From Nansenia antarctica (lineage: Eukaryota > Chordata > Actinopteri > Argentiniformes > Microstomatidae): a stretch of 64,000 bases of DNA. The DNA lies in contig OZ022351.1 in NCBI GenBank assembly GCA_963989245.1, positions 14,962,934 to 15,026,933 of the forward strand, in the 5' to 3' direction. Positions within the stretch are counted from its first letter, which is position 1, and every line of letters starts with the position of its first letter. Below are positions 1 to 12,635 of the stretch, one piece after another. Under the pieces are notes generated by a model. The model searched no databases, was not told the DNA's origin, and worked only from the letters and a program-made list of their open reading frames with translations. Position numbers and translations under genes: made by a program.

Positions 1-980
1 CATATTGCTATAATCCATGAAACAAGATAGCCTAACATGGGGGTGTTCGTGTGGATGCTTTTGAGGGATCTTATGTCGCTTTCCCCCCTTTACTTTGTTA
101 CTTTGTAACAAAGTACTTAAACTTTGTTTACTACTTGGCTCCCTCTTTAATTCTGACACTGTTTGGGGTGCCTCTTTTCATAGTTGTTGTATTTGACCAA
201 AGTTCTATTACCAATTCGATGATTTCCTCCTTGGCTCCTCCCTCTGATGAAGCTCCTCCTCTATGGGGGCGGTGATGGCAGTGTGGTCCTCTTCCTTCCT
301 TCAAACAAGCAAACACAAGCAAACTGAGTAAATCAAGCTGACTATACAAGGATGTCATTAGGGGCTGTCTTCCATAGTTGAGATGGGTAACACTGACATT
401 ATCCTTTAATATATGTGCTTTTTCTTGCTTGAGACACACATGGATTGACCTGATTGGTGGAGGGTTATAAGGCTGCCCTTTGTGTAGACATAATGGGGGT
501 AACATGGTAACTAGCACAATGACAAATGATTCAACATGATTCACACACTAGAAGAGTATGCATGGCTTGTCTCGTCTTTTGTCTCGTCACAAACAGACGT
601 AGGCTACACTAAATGCTTGCCGCTCTGCCCAAACATTAGGCAGAGCGACGCCTCGTTTAGCTAACAGGCTAGGCGGTCGGGGACGCAGGCTGCCCGTCCT
701 CTCGGCTCGATATTAAATAAATAAGGAGCGCTCGTGTGTAAATTATTCATTAAACACGTTTTAACCTCTTCTAACAACCTTGTTAGAGCACCTCATGAGT
801 GAAAAGTAGGGGGAAAGGAGGGAAAGACAAGGGAGGGAGAAGAGAGGAAGAGACACCATCATTCACCTGAAACTCGGAAAAAAACAGAGTACATCTCTAA
901 GCTGCCTGAGTACTCCGTCAAGGAGGGAAGATCATTTGCCCTGACACCTCCATTGTTTCAGAGTAACGGTACACACACAC
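1..980. other. unique non-coding sequence
   Basis: No gene, RNA or recognisable repeat seen. The short open frames lack protein-like composition. Confidence 0.6.
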
Positions 981-1090
981 AAGCAGGCAAGCACGCAGGC
1001 TGGCAAGCAGGCAGGCAGGCAGGCAGGCAGGCAGGCATGCAGGCAGCCATGCAGGCAGCCAGGCACGCATGCACGCACGCACGCACGCAG
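981..1090 (+). repeat. (GCAG/GGCA)n and (ACGC)n simple repeat
   Basis: GGCA tetramers, then ACGC tetramers, with TGC interruptions. Confidence 0.9.
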
Positions 1091-1491
1091 ACAGAGCTGT
1101 GTTTTCAGTGCATATTCATAGAATAATCACTCCAGTTGTCAGGGTGAATTATAGAGAAAAAAGGGGCGGACATGTAATGCTGGGAATGCAGTCTTGGTTT
1201 CCCTGCTGTCCTATCTCGTGTTAGACAACATGGTGACTCATCTGGGTTAAACTGCAGTTCTGCAAAGTGGATCGAAAATGCTTAAAACCAATATGATGAA
1301 ATAACTACTGAACACTAAAACCATGGACAAAAAGTCAGTAGACTAACCCACACCAATATGCCTTCTCTTTCAACAGAGTAATCCCAGAGCTGTGACAGTA
1401 CTCATTAGTGATGTATACGGTCCAAATTGAAGCTAACAGGCTTTGGCCCATGCAGAAGCCCATGAGGCCTGTGTGTTAGAGTGGAATCGGG

Positions 1492-1493
<2 letters not shown>

Positions 1494-1565
<72 letters not shown>
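1494..1565 (+). repeat. (TG)36 microsatellite
   Basis: Uninterrupted TG run followed by GCATGTGCACGTGCACGTG. Confidence 0.97.
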
Positions 1566-1566
<1 letters not shown>

Positions 1567-3901
1567 ATGTGCACGTGCACGTGCGTAGTAGAGACAGGGG
1601 TCAGCTTTTAAACCTCATAACACTGCATCCTTTCCAAACACACCATCAGGCTAGAATGAACAGAACAGCTCTATGACAGCTACTCTCAAGTAGCTAATCT
1701 AATTTTCACACAGTAAACACTACTGCATGACTGCTAATGCTAAGTCCCTCTTAGCACCATGGCTGATAGGACCTCTTGAGTATTGCTACAGTGGCTAGCA
1801 TGTGGAGCAGAACAGGCCATCAATATTAGCTGAGTGGCCGATGCATGAGTGGATCACAGTGGGGCTGAATAATGAGTTACAAAATTAGGCCTTTTTTTTT
1901 TTACCCACAATCCTTTGCTCCTATCACGTTCATCTTCCCAGCACTGGCATTTAGGCTACATTGGCGGCGCGACGCCTCTCCCCCTGCCATCACCGGGGCA
2001 GTAACCACCTTGCAATGTAAATGATTACACTTGTGATTAAAGCTTTCCACTTCAAACAGGCCTGTTGTTTATACAGGCCCTGATATAGCGTGGGGATAAA
2101 GACCAGGCAGAGCCAGAGCTGTGTGTTTTTCTGGGCGTGTGAATGTCATTACACCCGGGCTCTGTATAGTATTCATGATGACACACAAATGCCATTCTAC
2201 ATAAACTACGTATACAGTCCAGCTATGAGTCCCCCAGGGCAGACATGGCATACGGTAGGTAGACTGTATGGCGAATTGGACTCAAAATGATTACATTCTG
2301 TGTAGGAAATCTGCGTTCCCTTTTAGTTTTAGACCTGAAGTGAAGCTAAAAGCTTCTGAGACATTTCAGCAAGCCAACACAGGCCCTGTGTGAAATCTGT
2401 GAAATTCAAAAAGGATTTGATTCACTGAGCTTAATGTGATGAAACACACCTTTCCACATTTAATAGCGTAAAATGTCCGACACGTTTCCCTCTGGCAGAG
2501 AAAGAGAGAGCAAGGTGTTTGTATAAAACCAGGCACAGCTGCGCCGCATCCGACATTAACCTTAAAAAGCTGTCGTCTCTATTTCAGGGTAGGGGAGGGA
2601 AATTATAGGCCTCCACCTCTGCTCTGGTATTAAACTCCAATTAGTGGACTGCAGTGATGTCATGAGCAGGGGGATAATGGCCTGTAGTCAGGGGTGCTTT
2701 ACTAAACAGACTCTCAAATCCAAATCCCCCCCCCCCCAAAAGTTAGTTTATAAACTTTACAAAATAGATGGTCAGTAGGACCTTATGAGAGAGTTACTCT
2801 AAACAAAGTTATCGTGATCGAGTTTCCTAGCAAGAACTAGGCTAGACTACGACGCCTAGAACTGTTCAGTGTTCTATCATTTTGAGCACCTACCATTTTT
2901 AGCCCTGTTTATATAAAAGAGGGGGGGGGGGAACTTAGCATCTGACCTGGTTTTGGCCAACTTCACCTTGGAATCTTAACTCTGAGTCCTGACTGGGGGG
3001 TGTTCCCGAAAGAGGTCACTGAGGTATGACAAGAAAAACTCCATTTGACCTCCTCTGACCCCGCTGAAGACAAGTGGGAGGAGTTCGTCTGGCTCTTGTC
3101 CAAACATTCACTGTCTGTCTCTGTTGCCCTCTCTCTCTCCCCCTCTATTACACTACAACAAGCTGTCTGCTAGTAGACCAAGCAACCTCTCACTCTCGCC
3201 AACCCCAGTTGAGCTCTAAGGCAAAGCAGCCTCCCTCCCGCTTGACATGCCAGTCCCTGGTTGCTCTAGTTGCTCTCGCTGCAGGGTCACTGGCAATTCA
3301 TGTCTTACAAAAGAGACCCACTTCATCTGCTCAGCCTGGGAGGGCTAACAGACGCCAGCTTTCGTTTCCTCCACTATGTGACTGAGAGCGGTATCTACTA
3401 TGTGTGAATAATGCATCGGAGCTCCGAGCCACTTCTTGAGTCAAGAAGAAGCAAGCTGCCTAAGGAGCCATGCTCACGGTCTCAACCTTAATTTTTTAGG
3501 GGGTCAGCGAGAGACTGCAGCAGAGCATCTCAGTAAAGATGACTACCCCAATAGGTTTTAAAGACAATTGAGAAAACTGCAAAAAGAAAAAAAGAAGAAA
3601 AAAGAAAATCTCTCACAGGTGAAAGGTACTAAACTTTCGCAGGAAGTGGAACAGAAACCCTGTTGGATTTAGACAAAGACGACACTTTCAGAGCCAAGCT
3701 CTGAAAACAGAAAGAGTGCAGATCAAAAGCCTGTGTGTTCCTGGCGAACGGACTCAATCAGCCGGGAGGGCCAAACAAGGGAGGATAGACAAGCACTTCC
3801 CTTTTAAATTGATCCCACTGAGACCCTCAAGGTTCCTCAGGACTAACAGAGCGATACAAATCTGGCCTCGCACATCTGAGAAGGTACTATAAAGCTCACC
3901 G

Positions 3902-3903
<2 letters not shown>
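1566..3903. other. unique non-coding sequence
   Basis: Contains C and G homopolymer runs (near 2727 and 2921) but no supported gene. Confidence 0.6.

Positions 3904-3955
<52 letters not shown>
3904..3955 (+). repeat. (GA)26 microsatellite
   Basis: Uninterrupted GA run. Confidence 0.97.
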
Positions 3956-3959
<4 letters not shown>

Positions 3960-4310
3960 GGCTAGGATATAACAGGGTGGGGGGGAGACTCGTTCTCTAG
4001 GGCTTTATCCAAGCATCACTGGATATGCCAAAAGACAGAGAGCGGTAGTATCAACTATCAAACCAATCTTACATGTCTGATGATGTACTTAAACATGAGT
4101 GTATCTTTGTTCTGTCCTGTTCTGGCAGCTTAAGCCTTGGCTTAAGGGCTGGCCTGAGATCAGACTCTGGACCACGCTAGCCTGTTATCCCCTGTGCTTT
4201 GGGCTCCAAGGAACAACCATATCGCTGCAGCCCAGAGACCCAGCACTCTGCCAGACACTGCACAGTCTGCCCAGTGGCCAACACACACCACACACACTGC
4301 GGATCAAATT

Positions 4311-4333
4311 GTGTGTGTGTGTGTGTGTGTGTG
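4311..4333 (+). repeat. short (GT)n microsatellite
   Basis: Preceded by short AC runs, giving a small AC/GT inverted arrangement. Confidence 0.85.
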
Positions 4334-4759
4334 ATCTAACAAACCTATCCTCTCCTATATGAACTAATGCCACGCATAACAAATGTGATTCGGTAGTGTT
4401 GGTAATCTCTCTAGCTGCTGCTCTCTCTGTAGACACACGATGTCTACCTTTCAGAGGGGGAGCTCAGATGGTGAAGGGTCATAAGCCAGTACGTGTTGTA
4501 ACTCCATCATTGGGGCCCTTTATAGGTAGGGATTACATGGCCTCCATGGTAAAAACATGTGCACCCTCTCCGCAGGTCTAAGAGGTGGCTCTGTGAAGTA
4601 GGATCTTCTTTCGGGGAGGTGAGCTGAGGGGAGGAGATGGGGGAGGAGGTGTGAGGGAGTTGAGGTCAGGGGAGTGCTAAACTAAACTAAAGAGTCACTG
4701 GATCTATAGCATTCCAGCACACCTCCGACACTGCCAGCCGGGTGATCTGCAGTTTGATT

Positions 4760-4802
4760 GCAAAAACGCTCTACACGAGGGGGGCAAAAACGCTCTACAC
4801 GA
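4760..4802 (+). repeat. two-copy 24-bp tandem duplication
   Basis: GCAAAAACGCTCTACACGA occurs at 4760 and again at 4784. Confidence 0.85.
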
Positions 4803-5730
4803 TCTACCGTCACAAGATTAGCACAGCTCATGTAGGTAAATGATACAGCATTAGGCTAACAGCTTCCACTACCATTTACAAACCAATAGGTGTGAGGCTG
4901 ACTTGCCAACAGGCATGCTTTCAAGTACAAGGACATCGCAAGGGGGCATAGGTTACGGAGCAGATGAGCAGATCATGCTTAGATTTTTCAGGTAGCGGCA
5001 GTATTTAGCTGGACTATTATTGGGTTCAGTGAAAGCACTGCACACAAGCTGTGATGGATAGCCATTGCAGGGCATGAATAACTTACAGCATCATAAATAA
5101 TCAGATCACTACTAATATCATTAAAGTGCCCCGTGGCTGACACACCCACTAATCCCTCCGCACAGTTTCTACGGCCTGCCTGTCACTCCCTATAACAAAT
5201 GCCCGAAAATCATAGCAACTATTTAACATCAATATTAAGACATTTCATTCAACTCGCTCTTCAGACGATTCATTTAATTAGTTGAATACAAATTGGGAAG
5301 AGAGGGACATTTGAGGTTACATGGCTGGGTCTCAATTGCCACAGGTAGCCTTTTCCGAGGGACTTACAGCATAGCAAATTGATTGCTGAGCAGACTCATC
5401 ATCTCATCATCTGCTAATTTTTTAGCACGAGGCGAGGGAAAAAAAGAGCCTCTATTTATACCAGCCCAGGAACAGGAGTGGGGGATTAGCTTGTCATTAG
5501 AATGAAGAGAGAAGAGTAGAATCAATTTGGGGCTTAAAAGCTGACAAACACAGTTCACTCTCTGCCTTTGGCTTCAAGCGTGCCTCTTGACAGCCCGACA
5601 GCCCAACAGCACAGTGCAGCATGTGAGGATGCGTGTGCTTGCAGGAATGGAATTTATGCAGTGACTGGTAAATAATCTACATAGCCCTCTCACCAAACGA
5701 CTATAGTCCCATCGACAATCACTGTAATGC

Positions 5731-6016
5731 ATCGAACAAATAAACGCCTGGATGACAAAAAAACTTCCTCCAGCTAAACAAGGACAAAACGGAGATAATT
5801 GTATTCGGTGCACTTGACAAAAGATTGAAAGTCAGTGCAAAACTTGATTCTCTCTCTCTTCAAACTGAAAAACAGGTCAGACATCTTGGTGTTATTCTAG
5901 ACTCCGATCTAAACGTCAACAGCCACACTAAATCAGCCTACTATCACCTGAAAAACATAACCAGAATGAGAGGTTTCATGTCCAAACAAGACCTTGAAAA
6001 GCTCATCCATGCATTT
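5731..6016 (+). pseudogene. L2-type LINE reverse transcriptase fragment
   Basis: The reading frame shows motifs typical of the C-terminal part of fish L2 reverse transcriptase: INAWMT, then LNKDKTEIIVFG, HLGVILDSDLN, a short deletion, then SAYYHLKNI and DLEKLIHAF. The frame is broken at an A-run near 5757-5764 by one extra base. About ten residues after the LDSDLN block are missing, and similarity stops after HAF at about 6016. It is a 5'- and 3'-truncated dead copy. The functional protein would copy LINE RNA at a nicked target site. Confidence 0.75.
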
Positions 6017-9000
6017 AAATTGCCCCTATACCTGTGTGATAACTTTGTTCTTATTCTGGCGACAGAAGTGAATTGTCATGCTGTTACATAGCACATTAGC
6101 AATTACATAATAATGGGGTTGAGCAGTTTGTATTACAAAGTGGAATTGTTTGTGTAGTAACTAATCACTCAAAACCTAATTATTATGTAACAAATGTTAA
6201 TAAGTTATACTAGAGTAATTACAGTGTTACTTACTACACAGGTATCGGGGCAACTTAATTGTTAAAGATTAAACAAAATACTATACCCATCTATTTCCAC
6301 CTTTCACCCCAACCTGTATAATGGAAATGCCCTTGGAAATGTCTCGGAGGTCATAGGTTTCCCAGAATCCCTGAGAGGGAGTGGCCAGGAAGGAAACCCT
6401 TTTTCCTGGGGCTTATGCTGCCTCTCAGAATTCTCTGTTGCTCTTCCTACCGGCTCTCACTGCAACGCATCCCCCCCCCCCACCCCGACCCCCACGATCA
6501 TATGTCCGCAGCTTCGACGGGGCAAGAGGGGGGACAGGAACCACACAGGAAACTCTGTAACCCAACACAAGGAAGAATAGATTGGGGGTGGTGAAGAAAA
6601 AAAAAAAAAAAAAACTTGAACGGTAAGTAAACTTTGCAACCAGCACACCACCACATTGTATGTTGGCAGCCGGCGAGGGGCAAAGCCATACTGTCTCCAT
6701 CCGTCCTGCTTAAGCCCACGTGGTGAAGCTATCCGGTGGGTGGAAACAGCTTCCTGTGTGAAAGCTGAGTAAAAGCTGTGTGGGTTTGAGCTGCTGGCAG
6801 GTAGAGTACTCTATGATTCACTGGACTTTTACCTGCTGAAGTGTTATCTGTGATCGGGCCAATACATTGCTTCCAGGAAACTTGTGATTTAGACTATGTA
6901 AGAGAACAGTCCCTGGTTTACAGGCTTACAGGGCTTTACAAACATTTCATCATACATTGCTTACACATCGAGATCAGTATACCATTCGTAAAGTCTACCT
7001 CTGTAGAGTGGCCAGCGTACAACAATGTTGAGAAGTAAACCAGGCTAAAACGGTTGCCGACTCAGATCCCTGGTAGAAGATGTGATCATTTGCCTGTCTT
7101 GTTTATAAAGATACTCTGATAGCAGCACTATACTATAGATGTAGGATAGATTGTGACATAGGGCAGCAGTGTTTTGGCCTCTCCAGTCATCTGTGAGCTC
7201 GTGAGCCTGGAAATGATTAGGCCTCGGAGGGCAATTAGTCCTAGCATCACTGGGCTAAATATAGACAGACTTGGCAGGTCTGTTCCTGGGTCAGGTCCTT
7301 GCCGCAAACTCCTGTTTGTTCAATCTGGGCTTCATTTATTTTATACCGATGTGAACATTCCCTTAAGTCAGACAAGACAACGCAACCCAAACATGTCCGT
7401 CTATCAGGTGTCCCGAGAGACGGAACGGCGTGGGAAAAAATGCAGGAAATGTATCATAATAATTTTGAGATGTCAGGAAACTTTGGGGAAGTTCTAGTGG
7501 ATTCTGAAGGATTGGCATAATATTCAAACCTATTGGAGCCTCTAATATATTGCAGATTATCCATTAACATCTAGCACACCCATGTCTCATGTTCATAGAT
7601 TTTCATACATGTTCTCTTGACTGAATTATGTAAGAAAATCTGATCCTAGCCTATCCTAAACAGCTGAATGCTGACCACCACTACAAATGGAACCTCATCA
7701 GGGATTGATTAATATGGTTTTTAATAATAATCATGTAATTAATTGAGTGAATGCTTGCCTTCCAGCAGGCCTGCCTGATTAGAAAGGTTTACAGACCAGT
7801 TTTTCATCCACGAATTACAGTGCCCTGGCAATTCCCCCTAAATACCATAACAAATTAGTTCACAGGGACAAAAAATCCCCATGAAAAAAAAGTTAGACTG
7901 CTCCATGTGTGAGCAGCGCCAACGAAAACTCACTGTCGATCGGTTCGTCATATTGGACACATGAAAGGAATATCAGTTAGTCACCAATCTCAATCTCAAT
8001 TATTCTGATCGTAGTCCAATTGGATTGGTTCATCCCTAAACCTCATCATCCATTTCTGGGGTGAGAGAAACCCTAGCGAGATGCATCAACCAGCTAAGTG
8101 CAATATCCACCCCTCTACCAAACACAGTAGACAAGTCCATTAGGCAAGATAACAATCAAGGCCTGAATACCAATGGTTTCATAAAAGTTAGCCAGTTCAA
8201 CAAAACATGTCTTAGAAAACATGCTTTCCCATGCTGTTGTTCTGAGGAATGCAAAAAAAAAGAATGTTTCCCAACCCCTCCCCACCCCCAAGAACTAAAA
8301 TCACAGAGATTTTATCCAGGAGGTTCGCCCACTCGTTCACCTGGGACACTCTTGGCCGGTGCAGGCAAGTCAGAAGGTTATAGGAGCCTGGGAATGTTTA
8401 ACATCAAGAAAGCAATCAGAACGTAGCAAGAGCAGTGGGAATTGGGCAGGAAACATGAAGAATAACCCTTTCCTGCCTGCGAAGAAAAAAAGAGGAAACT
8501 ATTGAGGATTTGACTTATTTCTACAGTAATGTCACAGAAAGCCTTTCGGCATTTAGGTGAAGAAAAATAAATTGGGGTTTGGGGGGGGGGGGGGGGGGGT
8601 CTTAGCACTTTGCATAAACCTATACATTAAACAGACCTTTACCTACATCAGAGACTGTGTTTTTAGTTTACGCCTTATGCTGTGCTAAAAACAAAAAAAA
8701 TCCAATTCAATATCAAATTTCCCATCATTTTGGTCTCTGTACAATATGTCTTTTGCAAAATCATATAGGGAAAATGTTCTGGCAGTATACTGAACTAAAC
8801 ACTAATTACATAAGCCAGCTCAGGAAACAGAGCTTTGCTTTGTAGCCAGAGCAGAGAACACTTATCAACAGTAATTCTTGCTCTAAGTAGTGCTATGCTG
8901 TCACGTGACTACAGTGTGTAGAACACACAGGGCTGCACGATAAACCGAGAGGAGAATCACAGAAACTGGAGGCAGGACAAATACTGTCTGGTCTAGATTA

Positions 9001-11956
9001 TTTCAACAGAGACTTTAAAATGAAGATGAATGAACTACTGTAGCTACATGATGGATTCCTATTCTGAGAAGAAGGTCAAGACACTAACTAAAATGTCTTG
9101 ATGGCCTAAGTGAGTGCAGCTGACACACTTACCAAAGACACACTAGAAATAAAAAATAAAAAATAAAGCCATGAGAGAAAGGAAGCACTTAGTCAACATA
9201 CACAGTATAGGGGAAAAAATGCTTGCCTGGCCACTTGCCATATTACTGTGTGCTAGATCTATTACCCTTTGATTGTACACGATTAGAGCAAGCCACCTTT
9301 GATACCCCCAGTATCGAAGTGATGATTACACACTTAATATAGATGGGTTATATGTGTATTACTGATTCAAAGCCTGTCAAGAAACTAATAGGCTAAGCCT
9401 AGTTAACTGTCTATTAACTAATTATTAACCACCAAAAAGATTCCATCATGTAAAGTTATAAATTGTAGCCTACAACAAAAAAAGAACACATTAGCATCAC
9501 CAACGCCAAAACATCTAGTGCCAGATCTCCCTGACAACAGTCCTAGAATAAGGAAAGAACTGGAACTAAACCCCACATAAAAGAGGCTCTTTTTGGCAGA
9601 GCCTGCTGGTGATAAAATGGTGGACATGCTCAATGGACAGTTTATAAAAATGTTTGTTAATCTATCAATCACCACACGAGGAATGAGAACAATATGGTTC
9701 GGCTTCACAGCGCTTTTGGTACAGGAAATGGATCGAAGTGTGTCCTTGCAGTGACATAATTTATTGAAATAAATTCGGTTGACTTAAAATATGTATAGCG
9801 AATGCATTATGAACAGTCCTTCAGAGAGTGCCGAGATTTTACTCTTTGCTCTTTGCAACAGATGTCCCGTGTGACACAAGACAAGGGAATTAAAAAAAAA
9901 AAGGAAAGAAATGTTTCTTACGGTTTAATTTAGTCTTTCGTGAATGGAGGGATTTCCTTTTGAAGGTTGATTTGAGTGTATAGACAATTTGCGTTTGCAC
10001 TCTCTGCAAAGATTCCAATCTTAATTACTTTCTTAATTAGCTGTGATTCTCAGGGAAAACGCAGGCCTAAATCACATCCCTTTAAACAAGTGTAGGCCAT
10101 GAAAAATGTATGTCCTCCCTCCCCATGTGACACTGATTCGCAAGTCTCTTTGCTGACATTGGGGGGAAAGGCCCATCTTCAGCAAATGCAAGCTCTGGAT
10201 CTCCAACTCCAGTGTCTGTGTAGCATGACCAGATCGGCTTCTCCTTGTCCACTGCAGACTTATAGGGACACGTCTCTAGATGTATGTTTAGTGTTTTCCA
10301 ATGAAAGAGGGACGGCCTATGGAAAAGCAACATCCTGCTTTCTCTGAGCATGTGATAAATATGGTTCCTCTCCACTCATTGCTTCACGTAGCATTTCCCC
10401 AGGCAGATCAATGAAGCATTTAGCTAATCAAGGAGGAAAGCAGCCGTAGGAAGAATAAGGATAGGCTTGAGGGACTTAAGAGCCTACGTGATGAGTCAAT
10501 CCTATGTGTTTATCATTCGTTAGATAAATGGATCAGTTGGGTTATCTTTCTCATCCTCCAGAATGTATCACCACAGCATGAGAGGCGGGCCATGCCTGGT
10601 CAGGTGACCTTACATGATGGACTCAAGGTGACTTTGGAACGTGAGCATAGGCCGTCGACCCCTGAAAAGCCTCACGAGTTAAGAGCCCAGAGTGGCCATG
10701 TTGAAACAGCTTATGTGTGTTGTCTTTATAGCTCTGGAAAACAGCCCCTTCTCAGTGAGGTCTGAGAACACTGTGGACCGCCAGGGCAAAGGCTAGAGAG
10801 AGAGAGGGAGAGAGGAGAGAGAGGGAGGGGAAGGAAAGGTAAGGTCCAGCTGAGCCAGCTGCATGCTATTACTCCATTCCCCCTCCGCAGGAAATGAGCA
10901 ATCATTTAGTACTGACAGGTACATGCTGAACCTCACTATCTCTCCTCTAAAACCTACCAAATAATGCATTACAGCAGTTTAGCATTAACCTTAAGGCTCA
11001 CTTCGCGTCTTTGCCAAGGTTGGTCTCATACCTTTTGTGTGTTTTCCTCACCAGGATAAAAGATGAAGTAAGGGTGGAGGGGGGGGGGGGGCATAGTTGC
11101 CTCTGAGACAGGAAAAACATAACAGCAGACGAAAAACTCCTAAAACATCTGAAGCACTTTTCTGGTCGTGAAAAGCAGTAATTTAGAGGTCTCCTGTGAG
11201 CAGTAGAAGGTTCTAGCGTGTCCAACTTGAACTGGGGTGTAGCTGAAGGGCCTGACTTAATGCACTGCCAGGTCTCTCACTCTGTGGAGGGAGAGACAGG
11301 CCCAAAATGGCCAGCTCTGGATGTGAGGGACCTATATACTGTACACTTTCTCCACGGTGACGCTGTGAGTGAAACCACAACCAAAGGCCATTGAGAGATG
11401 GGCCCACTTCCTCTCCATCATAGCCAACAACCACAGAGCCATCACTCTCCTTCAGAACAAACAGACATACGGTAGGCGAGGTCTTTTATTTGTTTGTTTG
11501 ATTCATAGAGGCATTAAAATGTGCAACATGTAACATTCAAGCTTTCTAAAAGCTTACTAATGGTTGTAATGATGGTCTGGTTTGGTCCTGAAAGCACTTT
11601 CTAAAATGGAGTGTCCTAAGCAGTGTTACTGCCCAGGGATGTTCTAGAGGAGAGTGGACCGAGTTTCATCTTTCTGTCTCTGGTGGCTACCTCTTCTAAT
11701 CATTTGGGCATGCAGAAACACAATAACTAATGTCAAACAGTGCATGTCCATTTTGGGGGGTTATATTATCAATAGAGAGATGAACTGAATTTTGCAGCGG
11801 TGGCCAGAGGTGGCTCCTTTAAAGCCGGGTGCTCCACAGTCAGATAGACTTTCAGAGCTAAGATCAGAGAGAGAGAGAGACCTTCCTGATGTCAACGCAT
11901 AGCCTAATAGTACTGTTCAGGGTCAAAAGGACCCTGGTTGTACTGTCAGTTGTAAA
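6017..11956. other. 6-kb unique non-coding stretch
   Basis: No recognised gene or transposon. Homopolymer runs near 6471 (C), 6597 (A), 8581 (G) and 11081 (G). Confidence 0.6.
8581..8599 (+). repeat. G homopolymer (19)
   Basis: Uninterrupted G run; another of 19 lies at 24409-24427. Confidence 0.9.
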
Positions 11957-12042
11957 AGGGCTGGGACTTTAACACGTTAATTTCGATTAATTAATTACAG
12001 AAAGAATAACGCATTAACTTTTTTAATGCATTTTAATCACAC

Positions 12043-12085
12043 TTGTTGTTGTTGGTTGTTGTTGTTGTTGTTGTTGTTGTTGTTG
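12043..12085 (+). repeat. (GTT)n microsatellite
   Basis: About 14 GTT units with one interruption sit at the junction between the 5' terminal part and the 3' coding remnant of the hAT element. The tract reads as poly-Leu in the transposase frame but is not real coding sequence. Confidence 0.9.
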
Positions 12086-12088
12086 CAT

Positions 12089-12241
12089 TTGGCCAGCCCT
12101 GCCACTTCTGTCCCATGTGAGAGACTTTTCTCCCTTGCAGGCAACATAGTGCAAAAAAAGAGGGCAGCCTTGAGCTCTGAAAATGTAAACAGGCTAGTTT
12201 GTCTCAGCAACTGGCTGAAAGAGAAGAAGCAGAAGAAGTAG
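12089..12241 (+). pseudogene. hAT transposase C-terminal dimerisation domain remnant
   Basis: About 50 residues contain PATSVPCERLFSLAGNIV, then KKRAALSSENVNRLVCL and a terminal NWL, ending at a natural TAG stop. This is the conserved C-terminal hAT dimerisation block (ATS-P-ER-FS-AG). In active hAT transposases it contributes to dimer assembly and the catalytic core. Everything upstream, including the zinc finger and RNase-H-like core, is absent; a (GTT)n tract (12043-12085) abuts the remnant. It is a non-functional internal-deletion derivative. Confidence 0.8.
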
Positions 12242-12635
12242 CAGGCTTAGAGGTATCCTGAGACCAATGGGTTTGTTGTTACTGTGAAGGGTACTGTTTT
12301 TTGTTTTTTTTGTTACCATTATAGATGGCACTTGTGACTTTATGTTAAACTGTTGGTCTGTTTAATATTATGACCAAGGATATTTGGGTGGGTAGGGGAG
12401 GGTGGGGAGGGTTAGTGTAACATTAGGTTAGGTACATTGTGTGATCTGTTGGTCTGTGTAGCTAAAATAAACAGGATTTTGCTGCTTTAAACTTATGTAC
12501 ATGTCTATTTATTGATTCACTCGTATACCAAATCCATTTGAATTGAAAACGGTTGCTTCTCGTGTCAAATATTGATATGCGATTAAAATGCGAGTAATTT
12601 TGATTAATTAATTAATTAATTACAGACTAATCAAA

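Larger units (their letters stand above)
11957..12635 (+). mobile_element. decayed hAT-family transposon
   Basis: The left edge carries GGCTGGGACTTTAACACG and GATTAATTAATTACAG. The right edge carries the inverted form of the same AT-rich subterminal sequence (ATGCGAGTAATTTTGATTAA). Between them lies the hAT transposase C-terminus (12089-12241) and an AATAAA signal at 12466-12471. Most of the transposase is missing. The exact ends and target-site duplication were not resolved. Confidence 0.65.
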
